Source of the DNA: Cristatella mucedo
Lineage: Eukaryota > Bryozoa > Phylactolaemata > Cristatellidae
Length of the DNA: 64,000 bases
Direction: 5' to 3'
Assembly: GCA_009760855.2 (NCBI GenBank)
Contig: WPIO01000128.1
Span: 1,006,001-1,070,000 of the forward strand
Shown piece by piece: positions 12,695 to 26,670 of this stretch. The notes under the pieces are model-generated. The model ran no database searches, was not told the origin of the DNA, and saw nothing but the letters and a program-made list of their open reading frames with translations. Made by a program: the position numbers and the translations under genes. How positions within the stretch are numbered: the stretch's first letter is position 1; every line of letters starts with the position of its first letter.

Positions 12695-13785
12695 AACCCA
12701 CACCAGCTAGCCCACACCAGCTAGCCCACACCAGCTAGCCCACACCAGCTAGCCCACACCAGCTAGCCCACACCAGCTAGCCCACACCAGCTAGCCCACA
12801 CCAGCTTGCCCACACCAGCTAGCCCACACCAGCTAGCCCACACCAGCTAGCCTACACCCACTAGCCCACACCCACTAGCCCACACCCACTAGCCCACACC
12901 CACTAGCCCACACCCACTAGCCCACACCCACTAGGCCACAACCACCAGCCCACACCAACCAATTCACAACAACTAGCCCACACCCACAAGCCTAAACCAA
13001 CCAGCCCACCTTGACCAGCCCACTCTCACCAGCCCACACGCACCAGCCAATAACCACTAACCCTTAACCAACGCTCAGACTCACCGTCTCATATAACCCG
13101 GCCCCACCCACTTGCCAACACCCATTTGCCTAAACCCACTTGCCCACACCCACTTGCCCACACCCACCCGCCCACACCCAAACGCCCACACAAACTAGCC
13201 CACTCCTACTAGCCCAATTTACTAGCCCTCACCTACCAGCCCACACCGACTAGCCCACACCGACTAGCCCACACCGACTAGCCCACGCCCACTAACCCAC
13301 ACCCACTAGCCCACACCAACTAGCTCACACCCACTAGCCCACACCAACTAGCCCACACCGACCAGCCCACACATACCAGCCCACATCAACCAGACCACAA
13401 CCACTAGCCCACAACCACAAGCCTAAACCAACCAGCCCGCACCCACCAGCCCACTCTCACCAGCCCACACCCACCAGCCAACAACCACTAACCCTTAACC
13501 AACGCCTACACTCACCTTACGATCCCACCGGCCGACACCCATCGGCCCAAACCCACTTGCCGTCACCCACTTACCCACACCCATACGCCCACACCCACTA
13601 GCCCACTCCTACTAGCCCAAACCCACCAGCCCACACCCACAAGCAAATTCTCACCAGCCCTTACCCACCTGCCGTTACACACCGACCCACACCCACCGGC
13701 CCACACCCATCAGCCCACAGCCATCAGCCTACACCCACCCGCCCATACCAACCCACCCACACCCGCAAGCATACACCCACCAAGT
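12695..13785. repeat. 14-bp minisatellite, longest copy (~1.1 kb)
   Basis: The unit is CCCACACCAGCTAG drifting to CCCACACCCACTAG, with many variant units toward the 3' side. The complementary strand reads GGGTGTGGG at each unit boundary, so it holds dense runs of three Gs with 3-5 base loops and could form G-quadruplexes. Length varies between units of the higher-order repeat (about 1.1, 0.3, 0.46 and 0.47 kb). Confidence 0.95.
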
Positions 13786-13929
13786 TGTAAGATATTAATT
13801 GATATATATTTATCATACTAGTGTGCATACTGTTTTTTGTGTTGGAAAGCCTAAAGCTCAGTATCGGCTTGGCTGCTATATTTTCTGCCGAATGAATGTG
13901 CACAAAATCAAAGTTATACAGACTAACAT

Positions 13930-14875
13930 TATCATTCGTTAGTCGATCCTTTAAACCATTGGCATTACGAGTAACTTATTTTCCCTGCTAAAACCATTGC
14001 CGCATTTTTTCTCCTTGTGATATATATCCTTTACTGCTATAATTAGTCTCAATATATACTTAGTTTTCCGGCCGGTAGCTACTATAAACCGCCGGCAATA
14101 CTTATTGGTTTTTTTCCTCTTAAACTCATTCACACATGGTTTCTTACGAAAATACATATGCGTTAGTGTTATACTTTGACTGAATAAATAATTCGTTATC
14201 CCGCTAGTACATCCTTCAAACCGATAGCAGTACGAGTAAGTTGCCATCCATATATACGTTATGTCTTCCGTAATATTTTATCCTTCATTGTTATAATCAT
14301 TCTTAATCAATGACTGGTCATAACGCTCGCCGATCCTTCAAGCCGCCCGAATTACGCGTAAGATATGTTTCTGCTTGAATCATTTATGCGTTTTTTTTCG
14401 AAAATATATATCCTGTAGTGGTATAAATACGCTCATTAAATAATCGATAATCTTTCTGGCATAACCTTGCAACCGCAGGCTGTCCAATTATGTTATAACC
14501 CCTTCTGAAACCATTTACGCGTCTTTTCTTCGGGAAATATATATCTTTTTGTGGTATAAATTGTCTCATTTAATGATTATTTATCTTAGTGGTAGTCAAT
14601 TCGAACCACAATCATTCGGAAAAAGTTATCTCCATAGGTAAAACCATGTGCGCGTCTTTTCTTTCGGAAATAGATATCCGTTGGTGGCATAATTAGTCTC
14701 TGAAAATATTTCATTATCTTGCTGATAGATCCTTTATACTGTCAGCGTGACAAGAAAGTTATCTCGCCAGCTGAAACTATTTCCACGTATTTTAATCCGG
14801 AAACATATATCCTTTAGAGTCATTATTAGTATGAATAAATAATTCGTTATCCCGCTAGGAGATCCTTCAAATTTG
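13930..14875 (+). repeat. ~131-bp AT-rich tandem repeats, unit 1
   Basis: About seven degenerate monomers. A phrase of the type GATCCTTCAAACCGCCGGCA recurs near 13945, 14080, 14212, 14332, 14461, 14593, 14726 and 14860, at 120-134 bp spacing. Each monomer also holds a CGGAAATATATATCCTTTAG-type phrase and an AATAATTCGTTATCCCGCTAG-type phrase. No coding content. Confidence 0.8.
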
Positions 14876-15368
14876 AAATAGAAAGCCAACCCAAACCATC
14901 CATATTTTAGCCACTAAGGGCGCATTAACCGTCTGACTCAAGGGCCAAGGGCGGTAGTGTTCCGTTAAGCGGTGGGTACCTGCGGCTTGCTTAATGAACC
15001 TACCTTAAATATTATAGTGAAAACTTTTAAAAAGTAATAACCATAAATATCCTATATTATCATTCAGATTAGCATACAACCTAAACCTTCATAGCGTTCT
15101 TGGCAAACCTTGCGTCGAATTTCCGAGTGTTCCATGATCGCGTGCCACGAGAAAGAGTACACCGCTGAAAGTAAAATATACTCTGCGGCCTTATTAATTT
15201 TTTTGATAGGTAAACAATAATCATAAATATTGTATGCCAACTAATAATATAAAGCTACCTTCAAGTGTAACAACGGTTTTCGCCGCAAGCACAACAGTCT
15301 TCCGAATTACCCGATAACGCGAGCAGGTAGCCTAACGTGCTTCTCGTTGATGTGGTGATTCTTGTAAG

Positions 15369-18300
15369 TACTACCAGCTCTCGTCAAGCTTGTCGTTAAG
15401 AGTCGTACATTGCGTGATTTACCGGCTAGGCCCGATCGGTACCACCATGCCCCGGCCGCTAATATTTTGGGGTTCTGTTTTGCTATGCCTTCTCTGCCTG
15501 CCCGTTACCACCACTTCCTGAATTTCACTTCCAGACAGTGTGGAGTTACAGTCGCTTGGGTTGAGTAGGTCTCCATTACTAAGTAAGTCGATTTCGCTCA
15601 AGTTAAGTCGCAGCAGGGCAAGTGGCATGTAGGCTTCAGCTATCCTGGCCATGACTTCGTAAAGGTTTTTCTAGTTACCCCGCAGGTATACATTGTATTA
15701 TTTCGCAGTATTTCCTACCTTTTCGTTTTACAGGCAATTGAGCATGTCCCCACGTTTAATTCAGTAACTAACGTCTTTTCTCCTTCGACCAACTTGCCGT
15801 TGAATACATACATCTGGTGTATAGAGAGAATGTAAACAGCCTGTGCTGTCAACAGGATCGCTCTTCGGAGCTTTAAGCTTGCAACCGTGTCCAAGGCCCC
15901 TACACCTTTTTATTTGTAGCGCACGAGGACACATATGTTTCGTTACGGCAATACGTATCTTTGATTTATGGGCAGCCCGAACAGGTAATTCCCTACCCCA
16001 CTTTGTCTTCCTGCCCCCAACTGCAGTGTCAGAGACTCGAGTGGTATTTGCCAAGTCAAAGAAGACCATTCCAGCTATTTCGTTTGAAGCTGCAGCTTCT
16101 TTTCCAAGCTCAATTCCATTCGTTGACGTTATTGTTTGCTTTTAGTCCATGAAATATATTTCACGTTCTCGTGGCATGTTTGACATGCTAAGACTAACGC
16201 CTCCAGCCGGCCCCGGCAGCAAAGGAATAGGTGTTTTGTTGTTACCATGCTTTCGCTACTTGCCCCTTACCACCAAATCCCGTGTTTCTGCTAAAAACTG
16301 TGGAGTGTAATGTATTAGTGATTTCCTTAATGTTGGCACACACTTTGCCGAGCTTCTGTTTGCAGGAAGCTGGAAAGCAATGGTGAAACCGCAGCTGGTG
16401 CAGCAGCTGCCTTTAAATCTTAGCTTGAACAGCTGGCTTCGCTGAAACTGCTCCCTAAAAATGTAGCTTGTCGGTCCCAGCAATGTTGACCTCACAGACC
16501 GAGATGGTTATAGCTTTGACTTCTGGTTGCCTTGAGTTTTGCTCAGAGCTCACTCAGTACGATCTCAGTGGGCCATACCATGTCATTGCATGCATACCAC
16601 CACCGTGGAAAGGCTCGAAGAACATGTGGCGATGCTGCAGCCGTCACTGCTTGGGCATCCGGCTAGCAGCAGGCTACAAATGCCAGTTTTCTGCCCAAAC
16701 GGCCACAAAATGTCAGCACTTTCAATGGGTCTCCCTTTGGCAGGAGGCAGGAAGGGGGCATGAAAATCGGTGCTTTGTCTTGCCATCAGCTTTATAGATA
16801 CGGCAAGCATTTTCACTTTGAGGCTGTGTATACCATTGCAATCGTTCAACCATATGACGACATGTTTCTGTGAATCTGCTAATTAAGTTATTTTCTTAGT
16901 AGTTTAGCATAATTCCAGTTTTATGTAGTGTGTTTGTACTTACGGTCTCTGTGTGGGTGTGCATACTCTGCATGCACAAACTGACATATAGTCAATCAGA
17001 CACCAACACAGATACACTCGCAGACACAAACGCAGATACACATAGACACATAAAAACGCACAGACACACTTTCAAACACACATACACACAGTCACACACA
17101 CAGACACACACACAGAAACAGACACCGACACACATAGAGCCAGACAGGCACACAGATATACTTTTACAAACGCACACATGCACCCTCCAACCCACACCAG
17201 CTAGCCCACACCAGCTAGCCCACACCAGCTAGCCCACACCAGCTAGCCCACACCCACTAGCCCACACCCACTAGCCCACACCCACTAGCCCACACCAACT
17301 AGCCCACAACCACCAGCCCACACAAACCAATTCACAACAACTAGCCCACACCCACAAGCCAAATCCCACCAGCCCTCACCCACCTGCCCTTACACACTGG
17401 CCCACACTCACCGGTCTACACCCACCAGCCCACAGCCATCAGCCCACACCCACCCGCTCACACCAACCTACCCACACCCACAAACCTACCCCCACCAAGT
17501 TGTGAGAAAATAATTGATATATTTATCATACTGGTGTGCATACTGTTTTTTGTATTGGAAAGCATAAATCTTAGTATCGGCCTGGCCGCTCTGTATTCTG
17601 CTGAATGAATTTGCACAAAGTCAAAGGTAAACAGACCAACATGCTCATTCGTGAGACGATCCTTCAAGCCCCTGGCATTACAAGTAACTTATCTTCCCTG
17701 CTAAAACCATTGCCGCATTTTTTCTACTTGTAATATATATCCGTTACAGTTTTACATAGTCTTAATAAATAATTAGTTTTCCCGCCGGTAGCTACTATAA
17801 ACCGCTGGCATTACGCATACGTTTTTTCCTCCTACACTCGTTCATACATTGTTTCTTACGAAAATGCATATCCTTTAGTGTTATAATTTGACTGAATAAA
17901 TTACTCTTTATCCCGCTAGTACATCCCTCAAACCGCCAACAGTACGAGGAAGTTATCGTCTATGTATACATTATGTCTGCCGGAATATTTTGTCCTTTAG
18001 TTTTTTATTTAGTTAGGACATTTTACTCATCTTAATGCTGCTATATTCTTTAAACTACCGGCATTAAGAAGAAGTCATCTGCCTGCTAAACCTATTTATA
18101 CGTTATTGCTTCCGAAAAAATACATTCTTCATTGTTATAATTAGTCTTAATCAAGGACTGGTCATCATGCTCGTCGATCCATCAAGCCGCCGGCATTACG
18201 AGTAAGATATGTTCCTGCGTGAGTCATTTACGCGTTTTTTTACGGAAATATATATCCTGTAGTGGTATAAATACGCTCAATTAATAATCAAAAATCTTTC

Positions 18301-19211
18301 TGGCCTTACCTTGCAACCGCAGGCTGTCCAATTAAGTTATAACCCCTGCCGAAACCATTTACGCGTCTTTTCTTCCGGAAAAATATATCCTTTGTGGCAT
18401 ACATTGTCTTATTTTATAATTATTTATCTTACTGGTAGTGAATTCCAACCACAATCATTCGGAAAAAGTTATCTACATAGTTAAAACCATTTGCGCTTCT
18501 TTTCTTTCGGAAACAGATATCCCTTAGTGGCATAATTAGTCTCAGAAAATAATTCATTATCTTGCTGATAGATCCTTTAAACTGTCAGCTTGACAAGTAA
18601 GTCATCTCGCCAGCTGAAACTATTTACGCGTTATTTAATCCGGAAACATATGTCCTTTAGTGTCATTATTAGTATGAATAAATAATTCGTTATCCCGCTA
18701 GGGGATCCTTCAAATTTGAAATAGAAAGCTAACCTAAACCATCCATATTTTAGCCACTAAGGCCGCATTAACCGTGTGACTCAAGGGTCAAGAGCGGTAG
18801 TGTTCCGTTGAGCGGTGTGCACCTGCGGCTTGCGTAATGAGTCTACCTTAAATATTATATTGAAAACTTTTAAAACGGGGCAATAATAAATATCCTATGT
18901 TATCATTCAGGTAAGCATAAAACCTAAACCATCATAGCGTTTTTGGCCAACCTTGCATCGAATTTCCGAGCGCTCCATGGTCGCGTGCCACGAGACAGAG
19001 TACACCCACTGAAAGTAAAATATACTCTGCGGCTTTATTAGTTTTGCGGTATGTAAACAATAATCATAAATATTGCATGCAAACTAATAATATGAAGCTA
19101 CCCTTAAGTGTAACTACGGTTTTCGCCACAAGCACAAAAGTCTTCCGAATGACCCGATACCACGAGAAGGTTGCCAAACGTGCTTCTCGTTGATGTTGTG
19201 ATTCTTTTAAG
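15369..19211. repeat. Higher-order tandem repeat unit 2
   Basis: Complete unit: core 15369-16930, CA/CAGA microsatellite about 16975-17185, 14-bp minisatellite 17189-17500 (short version), 131-bp array about 17505-18715 and linker 18716-19211. In the core, a minus-strand frame 15652-15419 starting MARIAEAYMPLALLRLNLSE recurs in units 4 and 5, and a second minus frame 16069-15761 recurs in units 1, 4 and 5. I treat both as repeat-borne frames rather than genes, because they drift freely and have no recognisable domain. Confidence 0.9.
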
Positions 19212-22200
19212 TCCTACCATGTCAAAGGCCCGTACACCTCTTTATTTGTAGTGCACGAGGACACATATGTTTTGTTGCGGCAATACGTATCTTACTTTTA
19301 TAGCTAGCCCGAACAGGTAATTCCCTACCCCACTTTGTCTTCCTGCCCCGAACTGCAGGGTCAGAGACTCGAGTGGTATTTGCCTAGTCAAAGAAGACCA
19401 TTACGGCTATTCGTTTGAAGCAATGCTCTCCAAGCTCAATTCCATTCCTTGCCGTTATTGTTTGCATCTAGTCCATGAAATGTACTTCACGTTCTCGTGC
19501 CATGTTTGAAGAGTAATGCTACCAGCCGGCTCCGGCAGCAAAGCCATTGGTGTTTTGTTGTTACAATGGTTTTGCTACTTGCCCCTTACCACCATATCCC
19601 GTATTTCTGATAAAAACTGTGTAGAGTAATGTATTAGCGATTTCCGTAATGTTGGAGCACACTTTGCTGAGCTTCTGTTTGCCGCAAGCTGGAAAGCAAT
19701 GGGGTAACAGGAGCTGGTGCAGCCGCTGCCTTTAAATCTTAGCTTGAACGGCTGGCTTTGCTGAAACTGCTCCCTACAAATGTAGCTTGTCGGTCGTCGC
19801 AATGTTGACCTCACAGACCAAGATCGTTATGGCTTTGACTTTCGGTTGCCCGGAGTTTTGCTCAGTGGGATGTTAGTGGGATCTCAGTGGGCCAGACCAT
19901 GTCGTTGCATGCATACCACCACCGTGGAAAGGCTCGAAGAACATGTGGCGATGCTGCAGCCATCACCTTTTGGGCATCCGGCTAGCAGCAGGTTACAAAC
20001 GCCAGTTTTCTGCCCAAACGACCACAAAATGTCAGCACTTTCAATGGGTCTCCCTATGGCGGGAGGCAGGAAGGGGGCATGACAATCTGTGCTTTGTCTT
20101 GCCATTAGCTTTATTGATACGGCAAGCATTTTCACTTTGAGGCTGTGTATACCATTGCAATCGTTTAACCATATGACGACATGTTTCTGTGAATCCGCTC
20201 ATTAATTTATTTTGTTTGTAGTTTTGCATTATTCCAGTTTTATGTAGAGTGTTTGTACTTACGTTTTTTGTGTGGGTGTGCATACTCTGCATGCACAAAC
20301 TGACACATAATCAATCAGACACCAACACAGACACACTCGCAGACACAAACACAGACACACACCGACACATACAAACACACAGACACACTCTCACACACAC
20401 ATACACAGAGACACACAGAGACACACACGCACAGACACAGTCACCGACCCGCATAGAGCCAGACGGGCACACAGACATACTTTCACAAACGCATGCATGC
20501 ACCTTCCTGCCTACACCTGTTAGCCCACACCTGTTAGCCCACACCTGCTAGCCCACACCTGCTAGCCCACACCTGCTAGCCCACACCCACTAGCCCACAC
20601 CAACTAGCCCACACCAACTAGCCCAAACACACCTGCCTACACTAACTACATCACAACCACTAGCCCACACCTACAAGCCTAAACCAACTAGCCCTTAACC
20701 AATGCCCACACTCACCGCACGATCCCACTTTCCCACACCCATACGCCCACACCCTCTAGCCCACTCCTACTAGCCCAATTCACTAGCCCACACCCACCAG
20801 CCCACACCCTGTAGCCCACACTCACAAGCCAAATCCCACCATTCCTCACCCACCTGCCCTTACCCATCGGCCCAGACCCACCGGCCCACACCCACCAGCA
20901 CGCAGCCTTCAGCCCACACCCACCCGCCCACACTAATCTAGCCACACCCACAAACCTACACCCACCAAGTTCTGAGAAATTAATTGATATATTTATCATA
21001 CTGGCGTGCATACTGCTTTTTTGTATTGGAAAGCCTAAAGCTCAGTATCGGCCTGGCCGCTATATATACTGCTAAACGAACGTGCACAAAAACAAAGTTA
21101 TACAGACCAACATGATCATTCATTCAACGATGCTTCAAACCATTGGCATTACGAGTACCTTATTTCCCTGCTAAAACCATTGCCGCATTTTTTTTACTTG
21201 TAATATATATCCGTTACTGCTATAATTAGTCTTAATAAATAATTAGTTTCCCCGCCGGTAGCTACTATAAACCGCTGGCATTACGCATACGTTTTTTCCT
21301 CCTACACTCATTCATCCGATGTTTCTTGCGAAAAAAAACATTCTTTATTGTTATAATTTGACTCAGTAAATAATTCGTTTTTCCGCTAGTACATCCTTCA
21401 AACCGCCAACAGTACGAGTAAGTTATCGTCTATGTATACATTATGTCTACCGGAATATTTTGTCCTTTAGTGTTATAATTAGTTAAGATATTTTACTCAT
21501 ATTACTGCTGCTATATTCTTTAAACTACCGGCATTAAGAAGAAGTCATCTGCCTGCTAAACCTATTTATACGTTATTGCTTGCGGAAATATATCCTTCAT
21601 ATTTTTAATTGCTTAATCGATGACTGGTCATCACGCTCGTCGATACATCAAACCGCCGGCATTACGAGTAAGATACGTACCTGCTTGAGTCATTTACGCG
21701 TTTTTTCCAGGAAAAAAATATCCTGCAGTGGTATAAATACGCTTATTAAATAATCAATAATCTTTCTTGTACAACCTTCTAACCGCAGGCTGTCAGATTA
21801 AGTTATAACCCCTGCTGAAACCATTTACGCGTCTTTTCTTCAGGAAAAATATATCCTTTGTGGTATTAATAGTCTTATTTAATAGTTATTTATCTTACTG
21901 GTAGTCAATTCCACCCACAATCATTCGGACAAAGTTATCTCCATAGTTAAGACCATGTTTGCGTCTTTTCTTTCGGAAATAGAAATCCGTTAGTGGTATA
22001 ATTAGTCACAGAAAATAATTCATTACCTTGCTGATACATCCTTTAAACTGTCAGCCTGACAAGTAAGTTATCTCGCCAGCTGAAACTATTTACGCGTATT
22101 TTAATCCGGAAACATATATTCTTCAGTGTCTTTATTAGTATGAATAAATAATTCGTTATCCCGCTAGGAGATCCTTCAAATTTGAAATAGAAAGCTAACC

Positions 22201-22677
22201 TAAACCATCCATATTTTAGCCACTAAGGGCGCATTAACCGTCTGACTCAAGGGTCAAGGGTGGTAGTGTTCAGTTAAGCGGTGGGTACCTGCGGCTTGCG
22301 TAATGAACCCACGTTGAATAATATATTGAACACTTTTAAAAAGCAATAATAATAAATATCCTATGTTATCATTCAAGTTAGCATTAAACCTAAACCATCA
22401 TAGCGCTTTTGGCAAACCTTGCGTCGAATTTCCGAGCGTTCCATGGTCGCGTGCCACGAAATAGAGTACACCCGCTGAAAGTGAAATATACTCTGCGGCT
22501 TTATTAATTTTGCGGTAAGCAAACAATAATCATAAATATTGTATGCTAACTAATAATATGAAGGTACCCTTAAGTGTAACTACGGTTTTCGCCGCAAGCG
22601 CAACAGTCTTCCGAATTACCCGATACCGGGAGCAGTAAGCCCAACGTGCTTCTCGTTGATGTGGTGATTCTTTTAAG
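19212..22677. repeat. Higher-order tandem repeat unit 3 (core deletion)
   Basis: The core lacks ~0.5 kb: the CCTACCA that begins the unit joins directly to the sequence found near 23194 in unit 4. The deletion ends share ACCA, suggesting a microhomology-mediated event. The rest is the CA/CAGA microsatellite (about 20290-20500), minisatellite (20500-20965, with many CACACCTGCTAGCC units), 131-bp array (20970-22185) and linker (22186-22677). Confidence 0.88.
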
Positions 22678-25600
22678 TACTACCAGCTCTCGTCAATCTT
22701 GTCGGTACGAGTCGTACATTGCGTGATTTCCCGGCTAGGCCGGTCAGTACCACTATGCCCCGGCCGCTGATATTTCGGCATTCTTTTTTTGCTATGCCTT
22801 CTCTGCCTGCCCGTTACCACCACTTCTTGAGTTTCACTTCCAGACAGTGTGGAGTTACAGTCGCTTGGGTTGAGTAGGTCTCCATTACTAAGTAAGTCGA
22901 TTTCGCTCAAGTTAAGTCGCAGCAGGGCAAGTGGCATGTAGGCTTCAGCTATCCTGGCCATGACTTGCTAAATGTTTTTCTAGTTATCCGCAGGTATACA
23001 TTGTATTATTTCGCAGTATTCCCTAGCTTTTTGTTTTACAGGCAATTGAGCATGTCCCCACGTTTAAGTCAGTAACTCACGTCTTTTCCCCTTCGACCAA
23101 CTTGCCGTTGAATATATACATTTGGTGTATAGCCAGAATGTATACAGGCTGTGCTGTCAACAGGACCACCCTTCGTAGCTTTTAACTTGCAACCATGTCC
23201 AAGGCCCGTACACCTTTTTATTTGTAGTGCACGAGGACACATATATTTTGTTGCGGCAAAACGTATCATACTGTTACAGCTAGCCCTAACAGGTAATTCC
23301 CCTACCCCACTTTTTCTTCCTGCCCCCAACTGCAGGGTCAGTGACTCAAGGGGTTTTTCCAAATCGGTGAAGACCATTCCGGCTATTTCGTTTGAAGCTG
23401 CAGCTTGCTCTCCAAGCTCAATTCCATTCGCTGACGTTATTGTTTACTTCTAGTCCATGAAATATATTTCACGTTCTCGTGGCGTGTTTGACCTGCTAAG
23501 AGTAATGCTACTAGCCCGCCCCGGCAGCAAAGGCATAGGTGTTTTCTTGTTACAATGCTTTTGCTACTTGCCCCTTACCACCAAATCCCGTATTTCTGCT
23601 AACAACTGTGTAGAGTACTGTACCAGTGATTTCCTTAATGTTGGTGCACACTTTGCCGAGCTTCTGTTTGCCGGAAGCTGGAAAGCAATGGGGCAACAGC
23701 AGCTCGTGCAGCTGCTAACCTTCAATCTTAACTTGAACGGCTGGCTTCGCTGAAACTGCTCCCTACAAACGTAGCTTGTCCGTCCTCGCGATGTTGGCAT
23801 CACAGACCGAGATCGTTTTAGCTTTGACTTTCGGTTGCCTGGAGTTTTGCTCAGTGCTCACTCAGTGGGAACTCAGTGGGTCAGACCATGTCGTTGCATG
23901 CATACCACCACCGTGGAAAGGCTCGAAGAACATGTGGCGATGCTGCAGCTACCACTGCTTGGGCATCCGGCTAGCAGCAAGCTACAAACGCCGGTTTGCT
24001 GCCCAAACGACCACAAAATGTCAGCACTTTTAATGGTTCTCCCTTTGGCGGGAGGCAGGGAGGGGGAGTGAAAATCGGTGCTTTGTCTTGCCTTTAGCTT
24101 TATAGCCACGGCAAGCATTTTCACTTTGAGGCTGTGTATACCATTGCAATCGTTCAGCCGTATGATGACATGTTTCTGTGAATCTGCTAATTAGGTTATT
24201 TTCTTAGTAGTTTAGCATAATTCCAGTTTTATGTAGAGTGTTTGTACTTACGGTTTCTGTGTCCGTGGGCATACTCTGCGTGCACAGACAGACACATAGT
24301 CACACAGACACCAACACAGACACACTCACAGACACAAACCGACACATACAAGCACACAGACACACTCTCACACACACAAACACAGAGATACGAACACAGA
24401 CACACAAGCAGACACAGACACCGACACACATAGAGCCAGACAGGCACACAGACATAGTTTCACAAACGCACATGCACTCTCCTGCCCACACACACCCGCC
24501 CACACCTGCTAGCCCACAACAGCAAGCCCACACCCACTAGCCCACACCAACTAGCCCACACCCACCAGCCCACACTAACCTGACCACAACCACTAGCCCA
24601 CACCCACATGCCTAAACCAACCAGCCCACACCCACCAGCCCACTCTCACCAGCTCACACCCACCTGCCAACAACCACTGGCCCTTAAACAACGCCCACAC
24701 TCACCGCACGATTCCACTTGCCCACACCCATACTCCAACACCCACTAGCCCACACCTACCAGCCCGATTCACTAGCCCACACCCACCAGCCCCTACCCTC
24801 CAGCCCACACTCACAAGCCAAATCCCACCAGTCCTCACCCACCTGCCCTTACCCACCGGCCCACACCAACCGGTCCACACCCACCAGCCCACAGCCATCA
24901 GCCCACACCAACCCGCCCACACCAACCCAGCCACACCCACAAGCCTACACCCACCAAGTTCTGAGAAATTAATTGATATATTTATCATACTGGTGTGCAT
25001 ACCACTTTTTTGTATTAGAGAGCCTAAAGCTCAGTATCGGCCTGGCCGCTATATATACTGCTAAACGAACGTGCACAAAAACAAAGTTATACAGACCAAC
25101 ATGATCATTCATTCAACGATGCTTCAAACCATTGGCATTACGAGTACCTAAATTTCCCTGCTAAAACCATTGCCGTATTTTTACTCCTTGTAATATATAT
25201 CCGTTACTGCTACAATTGGTGTCAATAAATAATTAGTTTTCCTGCCGGTAGATACTATAAACCGCCGGCATTAAGCATACGTTGTTTTTCTCCTAAATTC
25301 ATTTATACATTGTTTCTTGCAAAAAAACTATTCTTTAGTGTTATAATTTGACTCAGTAAATAATTCGTTATCCCGTAGTACATCCTTCAAACCGCCAACA
25401 GTACGAGTAAGGTATTGTCAACGTATACATTATGTCTACCGGAATCTTTTGTCCTTTAGTGTTATAATTAGTTAAGACATTTTACTCTTTTTAATGCTGC
25501 TATATTCTTTAAACTAACGGCATTAAGAAGAAGTCATCTGCCTGCTAAACCTATTTATACGTTATTACTTCCGGAAAAATACATTCTTCATCGTTATAAT

Positions 25601-26670
25601 TAGTCTTAATCAAGGAGTGGTCATCACGCTCGTCGATCCATCAAGCCGCCGGCATTACGAGTAAGATATGTTCCTGCGTGAGTCATTTACGCGTTTTTTT
25701 ACGGAAATATATATCCTGTAGTGGTATAAATACGCTCAATTAATAATCAAAAATCTTTCTGGTCTAACCCTGCAACCGCAGGCGGTCCAATTAAGTTATA
25801 ACCCCTGCTGAAACCATTTACGCGTCTTTTCTTTAGGAAAAATATAACCTTTGTGGTATAAAAAGTCTTATTTAATAATTATTCATCTTACTGGTAGTAA
25901 ATTCCACCCACAATCATTCAGAAAAGGTTATCTACATAGTTAAAACCATTTGGGATTTTTTTCGTTCGGAAATAGATATCCCTTAGTGGTATAATTAGTC
26001 TCATAAAATAATTCATTATCTTGCTGACAGATCATTTAAACTGTCAGCCTGACAAGTAAGTTATCTCGCCAGCTGAAACTATTTACGCGTATTTTAATCC
26101 GGAAACATATATTCTTTAGTGTCTTTATTAGTATGAATAAATAATTCGTTATCCCGCTAGGAGATCCTTTAAATTTGAAATAGAAAGCTAACCTAAACCA
26201 TCCATATTTTAGCCACTAAGGGCGCATTAACCGTCTGACTCAAGGGTCAAGGGTGGTAGTGTTCAGTTAAGCGGTGGGTACCTGCGGCTTGCGTAATGAA
26301 CCCACGTTGAATAATATATTGAACACTTTTAAAAAGCAATAATAATAAATATCCTATGTTATCATTCAAGTTAGCATTAAACCTAAACCATCATAGCGCT
26401 TTTGGCAAACCTTGCGTCGAATTTCCGAGCGTTCCATGGTCGCGTGCCACGAAATAGAGTACACCCGCTGAATGTGAAATATACTCTGCGGCTTTATTAA
26501 TTTTGCGGTAAGTAAACAATAATCATAAATATTGTATGCTAACTAATAATATGAAGCTACCCTTAAGTGTAACTACGGTTTTCGCCACAAGCGCAACAGT
26601 CTTCCGAATTACCCGATACCGCGAGCAGTCAGCCCAACGTGCTTCTCGTTGATGTAGTGATTCTTTTTAG
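22678..26670. repeat. Higher-order tandem repeat unit 4
   Basis: Complete unit: core 22678-24240, microsatellite about 24290-24480, minisatellite 24483-24955, 131-bp array about 24960-26170 and linker 26171-26670. The linker is almost identical to that of unit 3 (22186-22640) over more than 400 bp, far closer than either is to units 1 or 2. These two neighbours were therefore duplicated or homogenised recently. Confidence 0.9.

Larger units (their letters stand above)
11282..15368. repeat. Higher-order tandem repeat unit 1 (5'-truncated)
   Basis: First of five tandem units. It contains the core (11282-12440), a CA/CAGA microsatellite (about 12480-12690), a 14-bp minisatellite (12695-13785), a ~131-bp repeat array (about 13930-14875) and an AT-rich linker (14876-15368). 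The unit lacks the first ~400 bp of the core found in units 2, 4 and 5. The anchor GCATGCATACCACCACCGTG lies at 12094 here and at 16588, 19907, 23896 and 27881 in the others, giving spacings of 4494, 3319, 3989 and 3985 bp. I find no supported gene in any unit. Confidence 0.9.

Noticed and set aside
12695-13785. Telomere repeats or a CRISPR-like array
   Set aside because: The 14-bp units are contiguous with no unique spacers, and the unit is not a known telomere repeat. It recurs internally in each higher-order unit.
15419-23377. Recurrent minus-strand frames in the higher-order repeat (MARIAEAYMPL... and the CPRALQIKRC... frame) as host genes or exons
   Set aside because: They recur only because the repeat unit is duplicated. 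They change length and frame between units, show no known domain, and neither strand shows clear protein-level constraint.
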